DNA of 59,474 nucleotides, taken from an uncultured Erysipelotrichaceae bacterium (lineage in GTDB: Bacteria; Bacillota_I; Bacilli_A; RF39; UBA660). The stretch covers positions 1-59,474 of the forward strand of contig CAOJNP010000004.1 in the NCBI GenBank assembly GCA_948439995.1. The letters are read 5' to 3'. The notes below the pieces were generated by a model. It had not been told where the DNA came from. It ran no database searches and saw nothing but the letters and a program-made list of their open reading frames with translations. The position numbers and the translations under genes are program-made. Positions 35,615 to 43,421 of the stretch are shown here, in pieces. Position 1 is the first letter of the stretch. Each line of letters begins with the position of its first letter.

Positions 35615-36662
35615 GATCTTTGTTCTCCTTTTCATTTATTAGTTTATTTTCTTCCATTTTATTTTTAGTAATTTCATTAGTCCAACCCTCTTTTTTAGTT
35701 TCCTTATGAACTATTATATTAGGCGATCCATCAGAATTTTTTCTAAACTCAAAAATGTTGTGAATGCGTCTACACCACGCACTATAAGTTGATGGATTCA
35801 TAACTCTATCATAAGCATAAATATTATCAAAACATTCGTTCGTACAAAAGTAAATATGTTCATACATTGCGATTTTATTATTGTACCTAGCACTTAAATT
35901 TAGTACTGGAAATCGATCAGTTAGAATCAACATTAATTCGATAGGAATTTGACCTTTAAACTCATCAAATAAGATTACAGATTGACCTGCATACCCATCC
36001 CATAACGAATTTAAATTTTGATAATTATAGATCCTAAAAATATCTTTTGCATTATATCTAGAATAGACATAGGTTGTCTTATAGGTAGCTGTCGCCCCAT
36101 ATATAAAAGTACAATCAATATTTCTAAATTCTGTTGAATATTTTTCTTTTAAATATTCTTGCCTAATATTCTCTATATCTTTTAAATGAAATAATAAATT
36201 TTCATTTTCTTCAATAATTTCTAAATTAGTTTTTCCATCTTTAATTTTTTGTAATACCTCTGCTTTTTCAGAAAGCCTTTTTTCCTTTACTGACATAGGG
36301 ATCTCTCCAGCTTCTTCAAAATCAATTAAAGTTTCGTTTTTATCTATGTACTTATCTGTTTTCATAAGATAATTTCGATTGTCAGTTGCACTTCCAAGAG
36401 CTTGTTCGATATGGGCATATTTGAATCTTTTTTTACAAGTTGAAAATCTTACAGGGCTATTACATTTAAAATAAGCATGATAATGTGGAGTTTTTTCTTT
36501 AATTCCTATTTCTTCTGATATACAAAAATAAATAGGTTTAAATTTTAAAATAGTTTCTTTAAAACTTTCTCTAGTAATGTTATATTTACTAGGATTATTC
36601 TGTGTAATTTGATAGGATCTAGATTGACTATCTTTTTTAACTTTACTAGCTATAAAAACCAC
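35595..36662 (-). CDS. rep: CRESS-type Rep: HUH endonuclease and SF3 helicase
   Basis: The 355-aa protein has all rolling-circle Rep motifs of CRESS-DNA viruses: motif I YQITQNNP (cf. circovirus FTLNNP), motif II TPHYHAYFKC (HxH), motif III YLMKTDKY (Y-x2-K, the nicking tyrosine), then SF3 helicase Walker A GATATYKTT, Walker B VILFDEF and motif C YFCTNE. It should nick the origin stem-loop nearby (36707-36737). The frame begins at GTG 36662, inside AAAGGAGTGG; a good RBS spacing would instead favour an ATA codon at 36653, so the start is uncertain. Confidence 0.92.
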   Translation of the reverse strand: MVFIASKVKKDSQSRSYQITQNNPSKYNITRESFKETILKFKPIYFCISEEIGIKEKTPHYHAYFKCNSPVRFSTCKKRFKYAHIEQALGSATDNRNYLMKTDKYIDKNETLIDFEEAGEIPMSVKEKRLSEKAEVLQKIKDGKTNLEIIEENENLLFHLKDIENIRQEYLKEKYSTEFRNIDCTFIYGATATYKTTYVYSRYNAKDIFRIYNYQNLNSLWDGYAGQSVILFDEFKGQIPIELMLILTDRFPVLNLSARYNNKIAMYEHIYFCTNECFDNIYAYDRVMNPSTYSAWCRRIHNIFEFRKNSDGSPNIIVHKETKKEGWTNEITKNKMEENKLINEKENKDHEEKEI

Positions 36663-36688
36663 TCCTTTATAAAAAAATTTTAAATGTC

Positions 36689-36764
36689 GCTACATTGCTA
36701 CAAACTATGCTATAAGGTAATACTATACTTATAGCATGGGGCTACGTAAGGCTTAACGCCTTAC
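36689..36764. other. CRESS-type origin: iterons, stem-loop with nonanucleotide, second hairpin
   Basis: A perfect 10-bp stem ATGCTATAAG/CTTATAGCAT (36707-36716/36728-36737) displays an 11-nt loop; on the minus strand the loop holds TAGTATTAC (36717-36725), identical to the circovirus nonanucleotide nicked by Rep. Direct repeats GCTACA at 36689 and 36697, and GCTAC at 36741, flank it like Rep-binding iterons. A second hairpin GTAAGGC/GCCTTAC is at 36746-36764. Rep lies just downstream on the same strand as the nonanucleotide. Confidence 0.88.
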
Positions 36765-36790
36765 TTGCCCTCACTATAAATATTTAATGT

Positions 36791-36985
36791 TTAGCTATTG
36801 TTAGACATTTTGATCTTTTGATTATGATTGTTTCCATAAGTCATAATTGCAAGTTCAATTTCAGCAGAGTCTAGAAATACTTTCTTTTCGTATGTTGGAG
36901 TTAATTGAATAATTACTACTACATATTCATTTCCAGTTTTCTCACTCACACGTGTTTCAATTCTACATGGTAGATCTAATTTCAT
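36791..36985 (-). CDS. Small element protein upstream of rep
   Basis: The 64-aa protein reads LPCRIETRVSEKTGNEYVVV, a beta-rich pattern similar to small DNA-binding or accessory proteins next to Rep in integrative elements. AAAGGA precedes the ATG. It would be co-transcribed with rep across the origin. No named family recognised. Confidence 0.55.
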   Translation of the reverse strand: MKLDLPCRIETRVSEKTGNEYVVVIIQLTPTYEKKVFLDSAEIELAIMTYGNNHNQKIKMSNNS

Positions 36986-37186
36986 ACTTATATTTTCCTT
37001 TCTACATTTAGCTTACCTTGTTGGGATCAAGTTAATATAAACTAAATGACTTTATTTATTTTTCCCTAATTTCCTTATTCAAGAGAATTGTTTAGCTACT
37101 TTAAATATGTTATAATATCTCTTGAAATCAAGCTTTTTTATAGGCCTATATCTCTGCTTGATAGCTATATCTTACCATAGGCGAAT

Positions 37187-37240
37187 ATGGTAAATATATT
37201 TGTAAAAATGGGTATTTATTAAATTTATTTTGGTATATAT
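37187..37240. promoter_or_regulatory. Three-box operator upstream of the XRE regulator
   Basis: GGTAAATA (37189), GGTATTTA (37211) and GGTATATA (37232) lie in direct order about 21 bp apart, two helix turns, just before the XRE gene RBS. The same triple is found at 38430-38480. Likely binding sites for an element repressor. Confidence 0.6.
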
Positions 37241-37259
37241 AAGAAAGGAGTTCTATTTG

Positions 37260-37850
37260 ATGTTAGAAATTAAAAGAAAAGAAAGAATAAAAGAAATATT
37301 TTCTATTGATGAAGATAAAAAAGAACATGTAGATAGTATAAATCATGCAGTAAAAGAGGTTTCTAGAAATCGTGTTAGATACTTACGAAAAAGTTTAGGA
37401 TTAAGTGTTGGCGAATTTTTAGATGAAATTGATGGCTTTAGTGAAGAAACTCTACAATCTATTGAAAAAGGAAATTGTGGCTTAACTTTAGATAAAGCTT
37501 TAAAAATTTCTCAAAAACATGAGGTTAGTTTAGATTATTTATTTGGAATAAGTGATTATATGAGCGAAAATGAAATAGCTTTAGAAAAAGCATTTGAATA
37601 CATTTTTGATATTCAATTTCCTTTATTCGATAATGAATCAGATCCTACACTAGTAGTAAATTTCTCTACAAATAAATATTTATTAGAATACTTTTATCAT
37701 AAAAAATTACTAGAACACCAAAAAGAAAATAAAGAGATTACAATAGAAGAATTTGATCTTGAAATTGAAAATTTAAGAAATAAATATTTTGAATTGATTA
37801 AGTCACCTATAGTAAAAAATGTAAAGTATAATTGCACTAAAATTGATTAA
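37260..37850 (+). CDS. XRE-family transcriptional regulator
   Basis: The 196-aa protein has an HTH at about residues 40-95 (RVRYLRKSLGLSVGEFLDEI, then LQSIEKGNCGLTLDKALKI) and a helical C-terminal part. AAAGGAG precedes ATG 37260; the frame is open ten codons further but without an RBS. It faces away from the rep operon, with a shared upstream region containing a three-box operator, so it may repress rep and its own gene. It converges with the 37900 gene at a shared terminator. Confidence 0.82.
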   Translation: MLEIKRKERIKEIFSIDEDKKEHVDSINHAVKEVSRNRVRYLRKSLGLSVGEFLDEIDGFSEETLQSIEKGNCGLTLDKALKISQKHEVSLDYLFGISDYMSENEIALEKAFEYIFDIQFPLFDNESDPTLVVNFSTNKYLLEYFYHKKLLEHQKENKEITIEEFDLEIENLRNKYFELIKSPIVKNVKYNCTKID

Positions 37851-37863
37851 TATTTAATTATAA

Positions 37864-37896
37864 AAAAATTATAGACTTTTTGATCTATAATTTTTA
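37864..37896. terminator. Bidirectional terminator
   Basis: AAAAATTATAG (37864-37874) pairs with CTATAATTTTT (37885-37895) between convergent genes. Confidence 0.8.
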
Positions 37897-37899
37897 TTT

Positions 37900-38349
37900 T
37901 TATCCTATTCTAATTAAGCAACCATCTTTACTAGCAATTCTAATATCACCAAATTCAGAGCAATCAGGATCAGACAAATTATACGTATATGTAGAAATCA
38001 TGTATATATCGGCTTTTCTATAATCATATCCATAGTAAAATAATCTTTCAGTATTCCAATACATTTTTATATCTCCTACACATAGCAAAGATAAACAATT
38101 GCCAAAACTAAATCTTTCTTCTACACAATAATAAACAACATGATCATATTCATTTTCAAAATCAGAAACTAATTTTTTATATTCAGGTAATAAATCTAAA
38201 TCAATCAGTTCATTATTTCTACACACTTTTGTTTTTCCTTGCTCAAAATCATTTAAGATAATAGGATCTAAATTAAATGTTTTTGATAACTTTTTTAATC
38301 TTCTTTTTGCTTCTTCTATTTGTTGTTCTTTTGATATATTTCTACTCAT
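37900..38349 (-). CDS. Element-encoded hypothetical protein
   Basis: The 149-aa acidic, soluble protein begins MSRNISKEQQIEEAKRRLKK and contains two Cys regions (HVVYYCVEERFSFGNCLSLLC; DPDCSEFGD). AAAGGA precedes ATG 38349; a TTG six codons upstream overlaps that RBS. Preceded by a triple GGTA operator. Function unknown; resembles cargo rather than transfer genes. Confidence 0.6.
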   Translation of the reverse strand: MSRNISKEQQIEEAKRRLKKLSKTFNLDPIILNDFEQGKTKVCRNNELIDLDLLPEYKKLVSDFENEYDHVVYYCVEERFSFGNCLSLLCVGDIKMYWNTERLFYYGYDYRKADIYMISTYTYNLSDPDCSEFGDIRIASKDGCLIRIG

Positions 38350-38411
38350 GATACCAATTCCTTTCAATTATTTTATTTATCAACATTAACTAGTATTTCG
38401 TTGACAAATAA

Positions 38412-38480
38412 ATGGTATCATAAGTATTAATGGTAAATAAATTTTGAAAATAGGTATTTATTAAAAATGTTTTGGTATAT
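38412..38480. promoter_or_regulatory. Second three-box operator, upstream of the 38349 gene
   Basis: GGTAAATA (38432), GGTATTTA (38453) and GGTATATT (38474) repeat the order and 21-bp spacing of 37187-37240; most intervening bases are also similar (AATGGTAAATA... TATTTATTAAA). A fourth partial box GGTATCA is at 38414. The two copies suggest one repressor controls both divergent units. Confidence 0.6.
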
Positions 38481-38502
38481 TTTAAAATTTATATGTTTTA
38501 TA

Positions 38503-38547
38503 AAAAAATTATGGATCAATTTATAAATCCATAACTTTTTTTCATGC
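38503..38547 (-). terminator. Intrinsic terminator
   Basis: TTATGGAT (38509-38516) pairs with ATCCATAA (38527-38534), flanked by A and T tracts with one mismatch between; suited to end the leftward HTH gene at 38597. Confidence 0.65.
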
Positions 38548-38596
38548 AGTAACTAACGAAATTTAAAATCATAATCTATTTAAACATTAATAAATA

Positions 38597-38866
38597 TTAA
38601 AGTTTACGATCAACAAAAAACTCTTTAATGTCTATTTCTAAAACACGAGAGATCCTATATAGTACGGCGATACTAAAAGATTGTTGAACTTTAGTAGATT
38701 CTATATTACTAATTAGACTATGGCTTAAATCACATTTTTCTGCAAGTTGTTCTTGTGTCATTTTCCCATACGAACTATATTTACTATTATTATGAAGTCT
38801 AAAATATTTTATATTCTTACTAACTAATTCATAAATATATCTGTCATCTTCAGGACTAAAATTCAT
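38597..38866 (-). CDS. Small XRE/HTH regulator
   Basis: The 89-aa protein is nearly all HTH: LVSKNIKYFRLHNNSKYSSY, then MTQEQLAEKCDLSHSLISNI and VLYRISRVLEIDIKEFF. AGGTGG precedes the ATG. It is divergent from the 39017 membrane gene and could control the cargo operon at 39017-41076. Confidence 0.8.
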   Translation of the reverse strand: MNFSPEDDRYIYELVSKNIKYFRLHNNSKYSSYGKMTQEQLAEKCDLSHSLISNIESTKVQQSFSIAVLYRISRVLEIDIKEFFVDRKL

Positions 38867-39016
38867 ATTATCACCACCTATATATATTTTCTCATTTATA
38901 GTAGATGTTTATAATATTCTTATTATAGATAAATGTTCTATAATAAGTGGCTTTCTGTGAAAAGTTATGTTATACTTATATTGAACTGATGGAGTTTAAA
39001 AAGTGAGAGGTGAAAA

Positions 39017-39694
39017 ATGATAAGTAGAATACTTAAAAAACTATTAAAGGCATTTTGCTATTTTATGATACTTGGACTTATATTCCAATATTTTCCTTTA
39101 TTATACATTCCTATATCGTTGTACTTAATTTTTAAATTATATAAAAATGATTTTTTTACTAAATTTTTAATAAAATATAAAATAAAAAAAGAATATAAAA
39201 ACATAAAATTTATAAATAAAATTAATTTATATGAAAATTTCAAAGAATATAACGAAGAAAATTTTGATAAAAATATATATGAATACAAAAAACACTTTAT
39301 ATGTTTATCAAAAAATAAGGTATCTATAATTGGCTATAACTCTATAAAAAATGAATTATATAAAAAAGATTTTGAGATCAATAATATAGAAGAAATATAT
39401 TTTGAAAATTCAACTGATGTTTATACATATACTACTTTTGATACAAAAACATATTATAGAACGATAACTACTCAATATAATTCATATACTGAAACTGTTA
39501 ATGAGCGAACACCTACTACAGCGAAAGGTTATAGAAAAGATTTTGGCTATGTAAATATTATATTTCAAGATATAGAAGAAAATGGAATAATGTTTGACTT
39601 TGGAAGACATAAAGATAGATATACAATACCTATAAAATTTAGAAGAATTTGTAGAAGAATTGGAATAAAAAATATATCAAAAATTCAATTATAA
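39017..39694 (+). CDS. Element cargo: membrane protein with PH-like domain
   Basis: The 225-aa protein has one or two N-terminal TM helices (about 14-40) and a cytoplasmic or external domain with repeated beta strands, including YTYTTFDTKTYYRTITTQYN and IPIKFRRICRRIGI near the end, like bPH-type membrane proteins. First gene of a three-gene cargo operon with the two lipoproteins; RBS GAGAGGTG. Confidence 0.55.
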   Translation: MISRILKKLLKAFCYFMILGLIFQYFPLLYIPISLYLIFKLYKNDFFTKFLIKYKIKKEYKNIKFINKINLYENFKEYNEENFDKNIYEYKKHFICLSKNKVSIIGYNSIKNELYKKDFEINNIEEIYFENSTDVYTYTTFDTKTYYRTITTQYNSYTETVNERTPTTAKGYRKDFGYVNIIFQDIEENGIMFDFGRHKDRYTIPIKFRRICRRIGIKNISKIQL

Positions 39695-39715
39695 AAAAGA
39701 AAGAGGTAAAAGAAA

Positions 39716-40249
39716 ATGAAAAAGATAAAATATTTAAGTCTAATTATGATAATAGCTTTCATGCTAACAGGTTGTGGTGGCAGTTCTGAAAAGGTAGTTT
39801 TGGCTAATGTAGTACATCCTACATCAGCAGAATACAATTATTATACGTTTAACGAAGTGAAAAATTTTGATAAAGTTTCTGTTAGTGGAATTAAATTAAA
39901 ACATAAAGAAAATAAAGTAAATAATAATAAAACACTTGGTGGAGATGTGGAATATGAATTTACTATAAAAAATACATCCAAAGAAACGATAGATAATATT
40001 GGTTATATGCTTTTCTTAAAAGATTCTAATGGAAGATCATTTGCAATTAGAGGAAAAGAAACAATAAGTTTAAAAGCAGGAGAAAAAACAAAAATAAAAG
40101 TATCTAGTATGTGGTGTAAAGATGATTGCGATAAATCAACTACTCAAATGCTTTTTATAGATGATTACAACAAAGATTATGCTACTTTAAACGTATATCA
40201 ATTAATTAGTACAAATTCAGATCAAACAATTAATACATCTGAATTATAA
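39716..40249 (+). CDS. Element cargo lipoprotein A
   Basis: The 177-aa protein has a lipobox (FMLTGCGG, Cys-20) and a beta-rich domain that reads like an immunoglobulin-type FxxxG-domain (DVEYEFTIKNTSKETIDNIG, LKAGEKTKIKVSSMW). GAAAGAGG RBS. Its signal peptide closely matches that of the next gene, a sign of duplication of the 5' end. Confidence 0.72.
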   Translation: MKKIKYLSLIMIIAFMLTGCGGSSEKVVLANVVHPTSAEYNYYTFNEVKNFDKVSVSGIKLKHKENKVNNNKTLGGDVEYEFTIKNTSKETIDNIGYMLFLKDSNGRSFAIRGKETISLKAGEKTKIKVSSMWCKDDCDKSTTQMLFIDDYNKDYATLNVYQLISTNSDQTINTSEL

Positions 40250-40269
40250 AAAGAAAGGAAGAATAGAAA

Positions 40270-41076
40270 ATGAAAAATGTAAAATATTTAAGTTTAATTA
40301 TGATTATGGCTTTAATGCTAACAGGTTGTGGAGATAAAGAAAATTCTAGTGGTGGAATTGATAATGTAAGTAATAAGAAAGTAGAATATTATAGTGAAGC
40401 TGAAACAATTTATTTTAATGCAGAAACAGGAAAGATATGTAATGATTATAAAGAAGAAAATAGCGAACGTTCAAATACTAATGGTTGTTTAAAATGGTAT
40501 TTATATAGTGATAATGGAGATAAAACTGTTAATCTTCTTTTAGATCATAATATATCTAACTCTATTGCTTGGAATACTAGAGAAAATCTAGTAAATGGTC
40601 CAAGTGATGAATTACTAACAACATTAAAAGAAAATACTAAAAAATGGACTGGTGTAGATGATCGAAAAGATCAATATACATTAAATTTGGGAGAAATCAA
40701 TTACACAATAGATTATAAAGGATATAAAGCAAGATTAATCTCTGGAGAAGAAATCAAAGAAATTGTAAAAGATACCTCATCAAATCAAAATGGAGATATT
40801 TATTTTGACAAATCTACTTGTAAATTTGATAGAGACTCTACTCCTAAATGCCAATATGGATGGTTATTTGATAGAACACAAAGCGATTGTAAAAATTATG
40901 GTTGCTTCAATGAGGGTGGTAGTTCTTATTGGACTAGTACAGCTTATTCAAATGATAGTTATAAAACAGCTTATAGAGTTTATTTAGGATTCTTAAGTCC
41001 TACTACTATTGATTCAAAAGATATTAGTATTGGAATTAGACCAGTAATAACAATAGATAAATCTCTAGTTAAATAA
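40270..41076 (+). CDS. Element cargo lipoprotein B
   Basis: The 268-aa protein shares the KYLSLIMIMALMLTGCG signal and lipobox with its upstream neighbour. The mature part ends with a segment like the Fibrobacter/Firmicute DUF6273-type (SSYWTSTAYSNDSYKTAYRV, IGIRPVITI), with several cysteines. Surface attached. AAAGGAAG RBS. Followed by a small terminator. Confidence 0.72.
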   Translation: MKNVKYLSLIMIMALMLTGCGDKENSSGGIDNVSNKKVEYYSEAETIYFNAETGKICNDYKEENSERSNTNGCLKWYLYSDNGDKTVNLLLDHNISNSIAWNTRENLVNGPSDELLTTLKENTKKWTGVDDRKDQYTLNLGEINYTIDYKGYKARLISGEEIKEIVKDTSSNQNGDIYFDKSTCKFDRDSTPKCQYGWLFDRTQSDCKNYGCFNEGGSSYWTSTAYSNDSYKTAYRVYLGFLSPTTIDSKDISIGIRPVITIDKSLVK

Positions 41077-41087
41077 TGATAGAATTG

Positions 41088-41113
41088 GACTTTATAAAAT
41101 AAAAGTCTTTTTC
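41088..41113 (+). terminator. Weak terminator of the cargo operon
   Basis: GACTTT (41088-41093) pairs with AAAGTC (41102-41107), followed by TTTTTCTTTT. Confidence 0.5.
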
Positions 41114-41192
41114 TTTTGCTTTAATCTATCTATTATTTCACTTTTGTGATATACTATATTAAGTTGATACATGTTGGAAAGGAATTGAAATT

Positions 41193-42944
41193 ATGAAAAG
41201 TACGAATAAGAAAAAAGATGATCGTAAAATAGCAATCTACTCTAGAAAATCAAAATATACAGGTAAAGGAGAAAGCACCAAGAATCAAATAGAAATGTGT
41301 AAAAAGAAAATCGCTTTTCAATTTGATGATATAGATTTAGATAATGATATTATTGTCTATGAAGATGAAGGATTTACTGGTTATAACATGAATCGCCCTG
41401 CTTTTCAAAAAATGTTAAAAGATATTAGAGATAATAAAATTAAAATCATAGCTTTTTATAGATTAGATAGAATTAGTCGTAATGTAACTGATTTTAGTAA
41501 TTTAGTAACAGAATTAGATAATTATGGAGTTGTTTTTTTATCAGCTACTGAAAATATAGAAAGCGTAACCCCTAGTGGTCGTGCTATGATGTTTATGAGT
41601 TCTGTATTTGCTCAATTAGAAAGAGATACTACTGCTGAACGTATAAGAGATAATATGATAGATCTTGCTAAAACTGGTCGTTGGCTTGGGGGGAATACTC
41701 CTACAGGTTTTGATTCAGAACAAATAGAACATATTACAATAGATGGAAAAAAACGTAAATTATTTAAACTTACAGAAAATGAAGAAATGCCTATTATAAT
41801 TACTCTATTTAAAAAAATGTTAGAATTAAAATCTTTAACTAAATTAGAAACTTATACGATTCAACATGATATAAAAACTAAAAATGATAAGTATTTTTCA
41901 CGTTGGGGATTAAAAAATATATTAACGAATCCTGTTTATGCTTATGCTGATAAAGACACACTAGAATACTTTAAAACGTTTGATGTAGAGATTTATGCAG
42001 AAGAAAAAGATTTTAATGGGGATCATGGTTTAATGGTTTACAATAAAACAGAACACAAAGGAAAAAATAAAGTCGTTATCAAAAGAGATGTAGAAGATTG
42101 GATTATTTCTATTGGAAAACATAAAGGAGTTGTTAGTGGTAAAGAATGGGTAGAAATTCAAGAATTAATCCTAAAAAATAGTGATATGAGGTATCGCAAA
42201 CCATCTGCTAGTAATTCTCTACTTTCAGGGCTTATAAGGTGTTCTCATTGTGGATCTTTCATGCGACCTAAACTAAAAAATAAAACTATTAGTGAAGATG
42301 ATAGAAGAAGATTCGATTATATGTGTGAGTTAAAAGATAAAAGCAGAAAACAAAAGTGTCAATGTAAAAATATTAATGGATTAGAAGCAGATGATTTAGT
42401 TATGGAAAAAATAAAAGAACTTGCTAATCCTAAATCTCTATTCTATCAATCATTAAAAGAAATATCTAAAAATACATTTACAGAAGAATATAAAAACAAT
42501 GAGGAGTTAAAAGCTTTAAGAACATCACTTACAAAAAATGAAAAAGATATATCTTCCTTACTCGATAAAATAAAATATGTAGATATTGATTTATTAGATG
42601 ATATTTCTAAAGAAATAAAATCTTTAAAAGAACAAAATTTAAAGATAGAAAAACAAATAAAGGATCTAACAAATACCAATTATGAAGAAATAAACGATAA
42701 AGATACTGCTGACCTTTTATTAAACGTTTTAGATACCTATTTTAACGAATTTAACGAATTAGACTTAAATACCAAAAGAAACCTAATAAAGCTTCTTGTA
42801 AGCTCTGTAACAACTGATGGAGAGGATATTACAATTAACTTTATAGGAGCTAGAACACTACAAGATAAAGATGTATGTGCTTGTAATAAAACAAGTGATG
42901 TATTAAGAATATCAGGATTTCCAACAGGTGAAGACAGCAAATGA
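41193..42944 (+). CDS. Large serine recombinase (sigK-element excisionase)
   Basis: The 583-aa protein has the resolvase domain (residues 8-160: IYSRKSKYTGKGESTKNQI with the nucleophile Ser in SRKS; AFYRLDRISRN; SSVFAQLERDTTAERIRDNM), the recombinase domain with GWLGGNTPTGFD, a zinc ribbon (CSHCGSFMRPK...CQCKN) and a coiled coil, as in SpoIVCA. It catalyses excision at the AAATG cores. Extended -10 TGATATACT is upstream. Its TGA stop overlaps attR, so in the circle the frame continues. Confidence 0.94.
   Translation: MKSTNKKKDDRKIAIYSRKSKYTGKGESTKNQIEMCKKKIAFQFDDIDLDNDIIVYEDEGFTGYNMNRPAFQKMLKDIRDNKIKIIAFYRLDRISRNVTDFSNLVTELDNYGVVFLSATENIESVTPSGRAMMFMSSVFAQLERDTTAERIRDNMIDLAKTGRWLGGNTPTGFDSEQIEHITIDGKKRKLFKLTENEEMPIIITLFKKMLELKSLTKLETYTIQHDIKTKNDKYFSRWGLKNILTNPVYAYADKDTLEYFKTFDVEIYAEEKDFNGDHGLMVYNKTEHKGKNKVVIKRDVEDWIISIGKHKGVVSGKEWVEIQELILKNSDMRYRKPSASNSLLSGLIRCSHCGSFMRPKLKNKTISEDDRRRFDYMCELKDKSRKQKCQCKNINGLEADDLVMEKIKELANPKSLFYQSLKEISKNTFTEEYKNNEELKALRTSLTKNEKDISSLLDKIKYVDIDLLDDISKEIKSLKEQNLKIEKQIKDLTNTNYEEINDKDTADLLLNVLDTYFNEFNELDLNTKRNLIKLLVSSVTTDGEDITINFIGARTLQDKDVCACNKTSDVLRISGFPTGEDSK
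42939..42943 (+). other. attR core of the sigK element
   Basis: AAATG preceded by the end of the recombinase gene (GAAGACAGC) and followed by sigK (AAATCTTGATG). The recombinase stop codon TGA uses the last two core bases and the first sigK base. Confidence 0.85.
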
Positions 42945-43311
42945 AATCTTGATGTATTTTCGTGGAAATAAAAAAAATGGAAACAATGTCAGTTTGAATG
43001 ATTCTATCGGTTATGATAAAGATGGAAATGAAATTAATTTAATTGATGTAATTAAAGATAATTCTATTGATATTGCTGATACTTTGCATACTAAACATAA
43101 TTTAGAATTATTGAATCATTATTTGAAAGATTTGAGTCCTAGAGAACAAGAAATAATTAAGAAAAGATATGGACTTTGTTTGGAAAAGGAACAAACTCAA
43201 AAAGAAATTGCCAAAGAATTAGGAATTTCTAGAAGCTATGTTTCTCGAATTGAGAAAAGAGCTTTAATGAAAATATTAAAAGAATTTTTAAAAAGTAAAA
43301 ATGATCTTTAA
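42940..43311 (+). CDS. sigK: Sigma-K, C-terminal part
   Basis: The sequence restarts with NEILMYFRGNKKNGNNVSLND, then IGYDKDGNEINLIDVI (region 3) and the sigma region 4 HTH ELGISRSYVSRIEKRALMKI. It has no start codon of its own in the native frame (a GTG at 42928 lies in the recombinase gene). It becomes active only after excision, when it joins the N-terminal part at Asn-107 without change of frame. A terminator follows. Confidence 0.95.
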   Translation, partial: NEILMYFRGNKKNGNNVSLNDSIGYDKDGNEINLIDVIKDNSIDIADTLHTKHNLELLNHYLKDLSPREQEIIKKRYGLCLEKEQTQKEIAKELGISRSYVSRIEKRALMKILKEFLKSKNDL

Positions 43312-43320
43312 GAATCTTGA

Positions 43321-43346
43321 AACATTGATTTTTTCAATGTTTTTTT
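43321..43346 (+). terminator. Terminator of sigK
   Basis: AACATTGA (43321-43328) pairs with TCAATGTT (43334-43341), followed by T residues. Confidence 0.85.
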
Positions 43347-43368
43347 GTGTATTTTTTTCAATGCTTCG

Positions 43369-43397
43369 TTTACGAAACAAGTTTCTCATGATATAAT
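43369..43397 (+). promoter_or_regulatory. Promoter of yqeG-yqeH
   Basis: TTTACG (43369-43374), 17 bp, extended TGATATAAT (-10 at 43392-43397). Confidence 0.6.
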
Positions 43398-43421
43398 ATT
43401 TTAGAAATGTAGGTGTCATCG

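Larger units (their letters stand above)
33326..42943. mobile_element. Skin-like sigK intervening element with CRESS-type replicon (9,613 bp)
   Basis: The element lies between two AAATG cores (33326-33330 and 42939-42943). Removing it joins IEN to EILMYFRGNKK in frame and rebuilds a 229-aa SigK matching the Bacillus arrangement, where the skin element occupies the equivalent ENEI site (from memory with a 5-bp AATGA core). It carries a large serine recombinase at the right end, Rep, FtsK-like ATPase, three HTH regulators, small proteins, and two lipoproteins, on both strands. It has no phage structural or toxin genes I can recognise. Confidence 0.93.
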
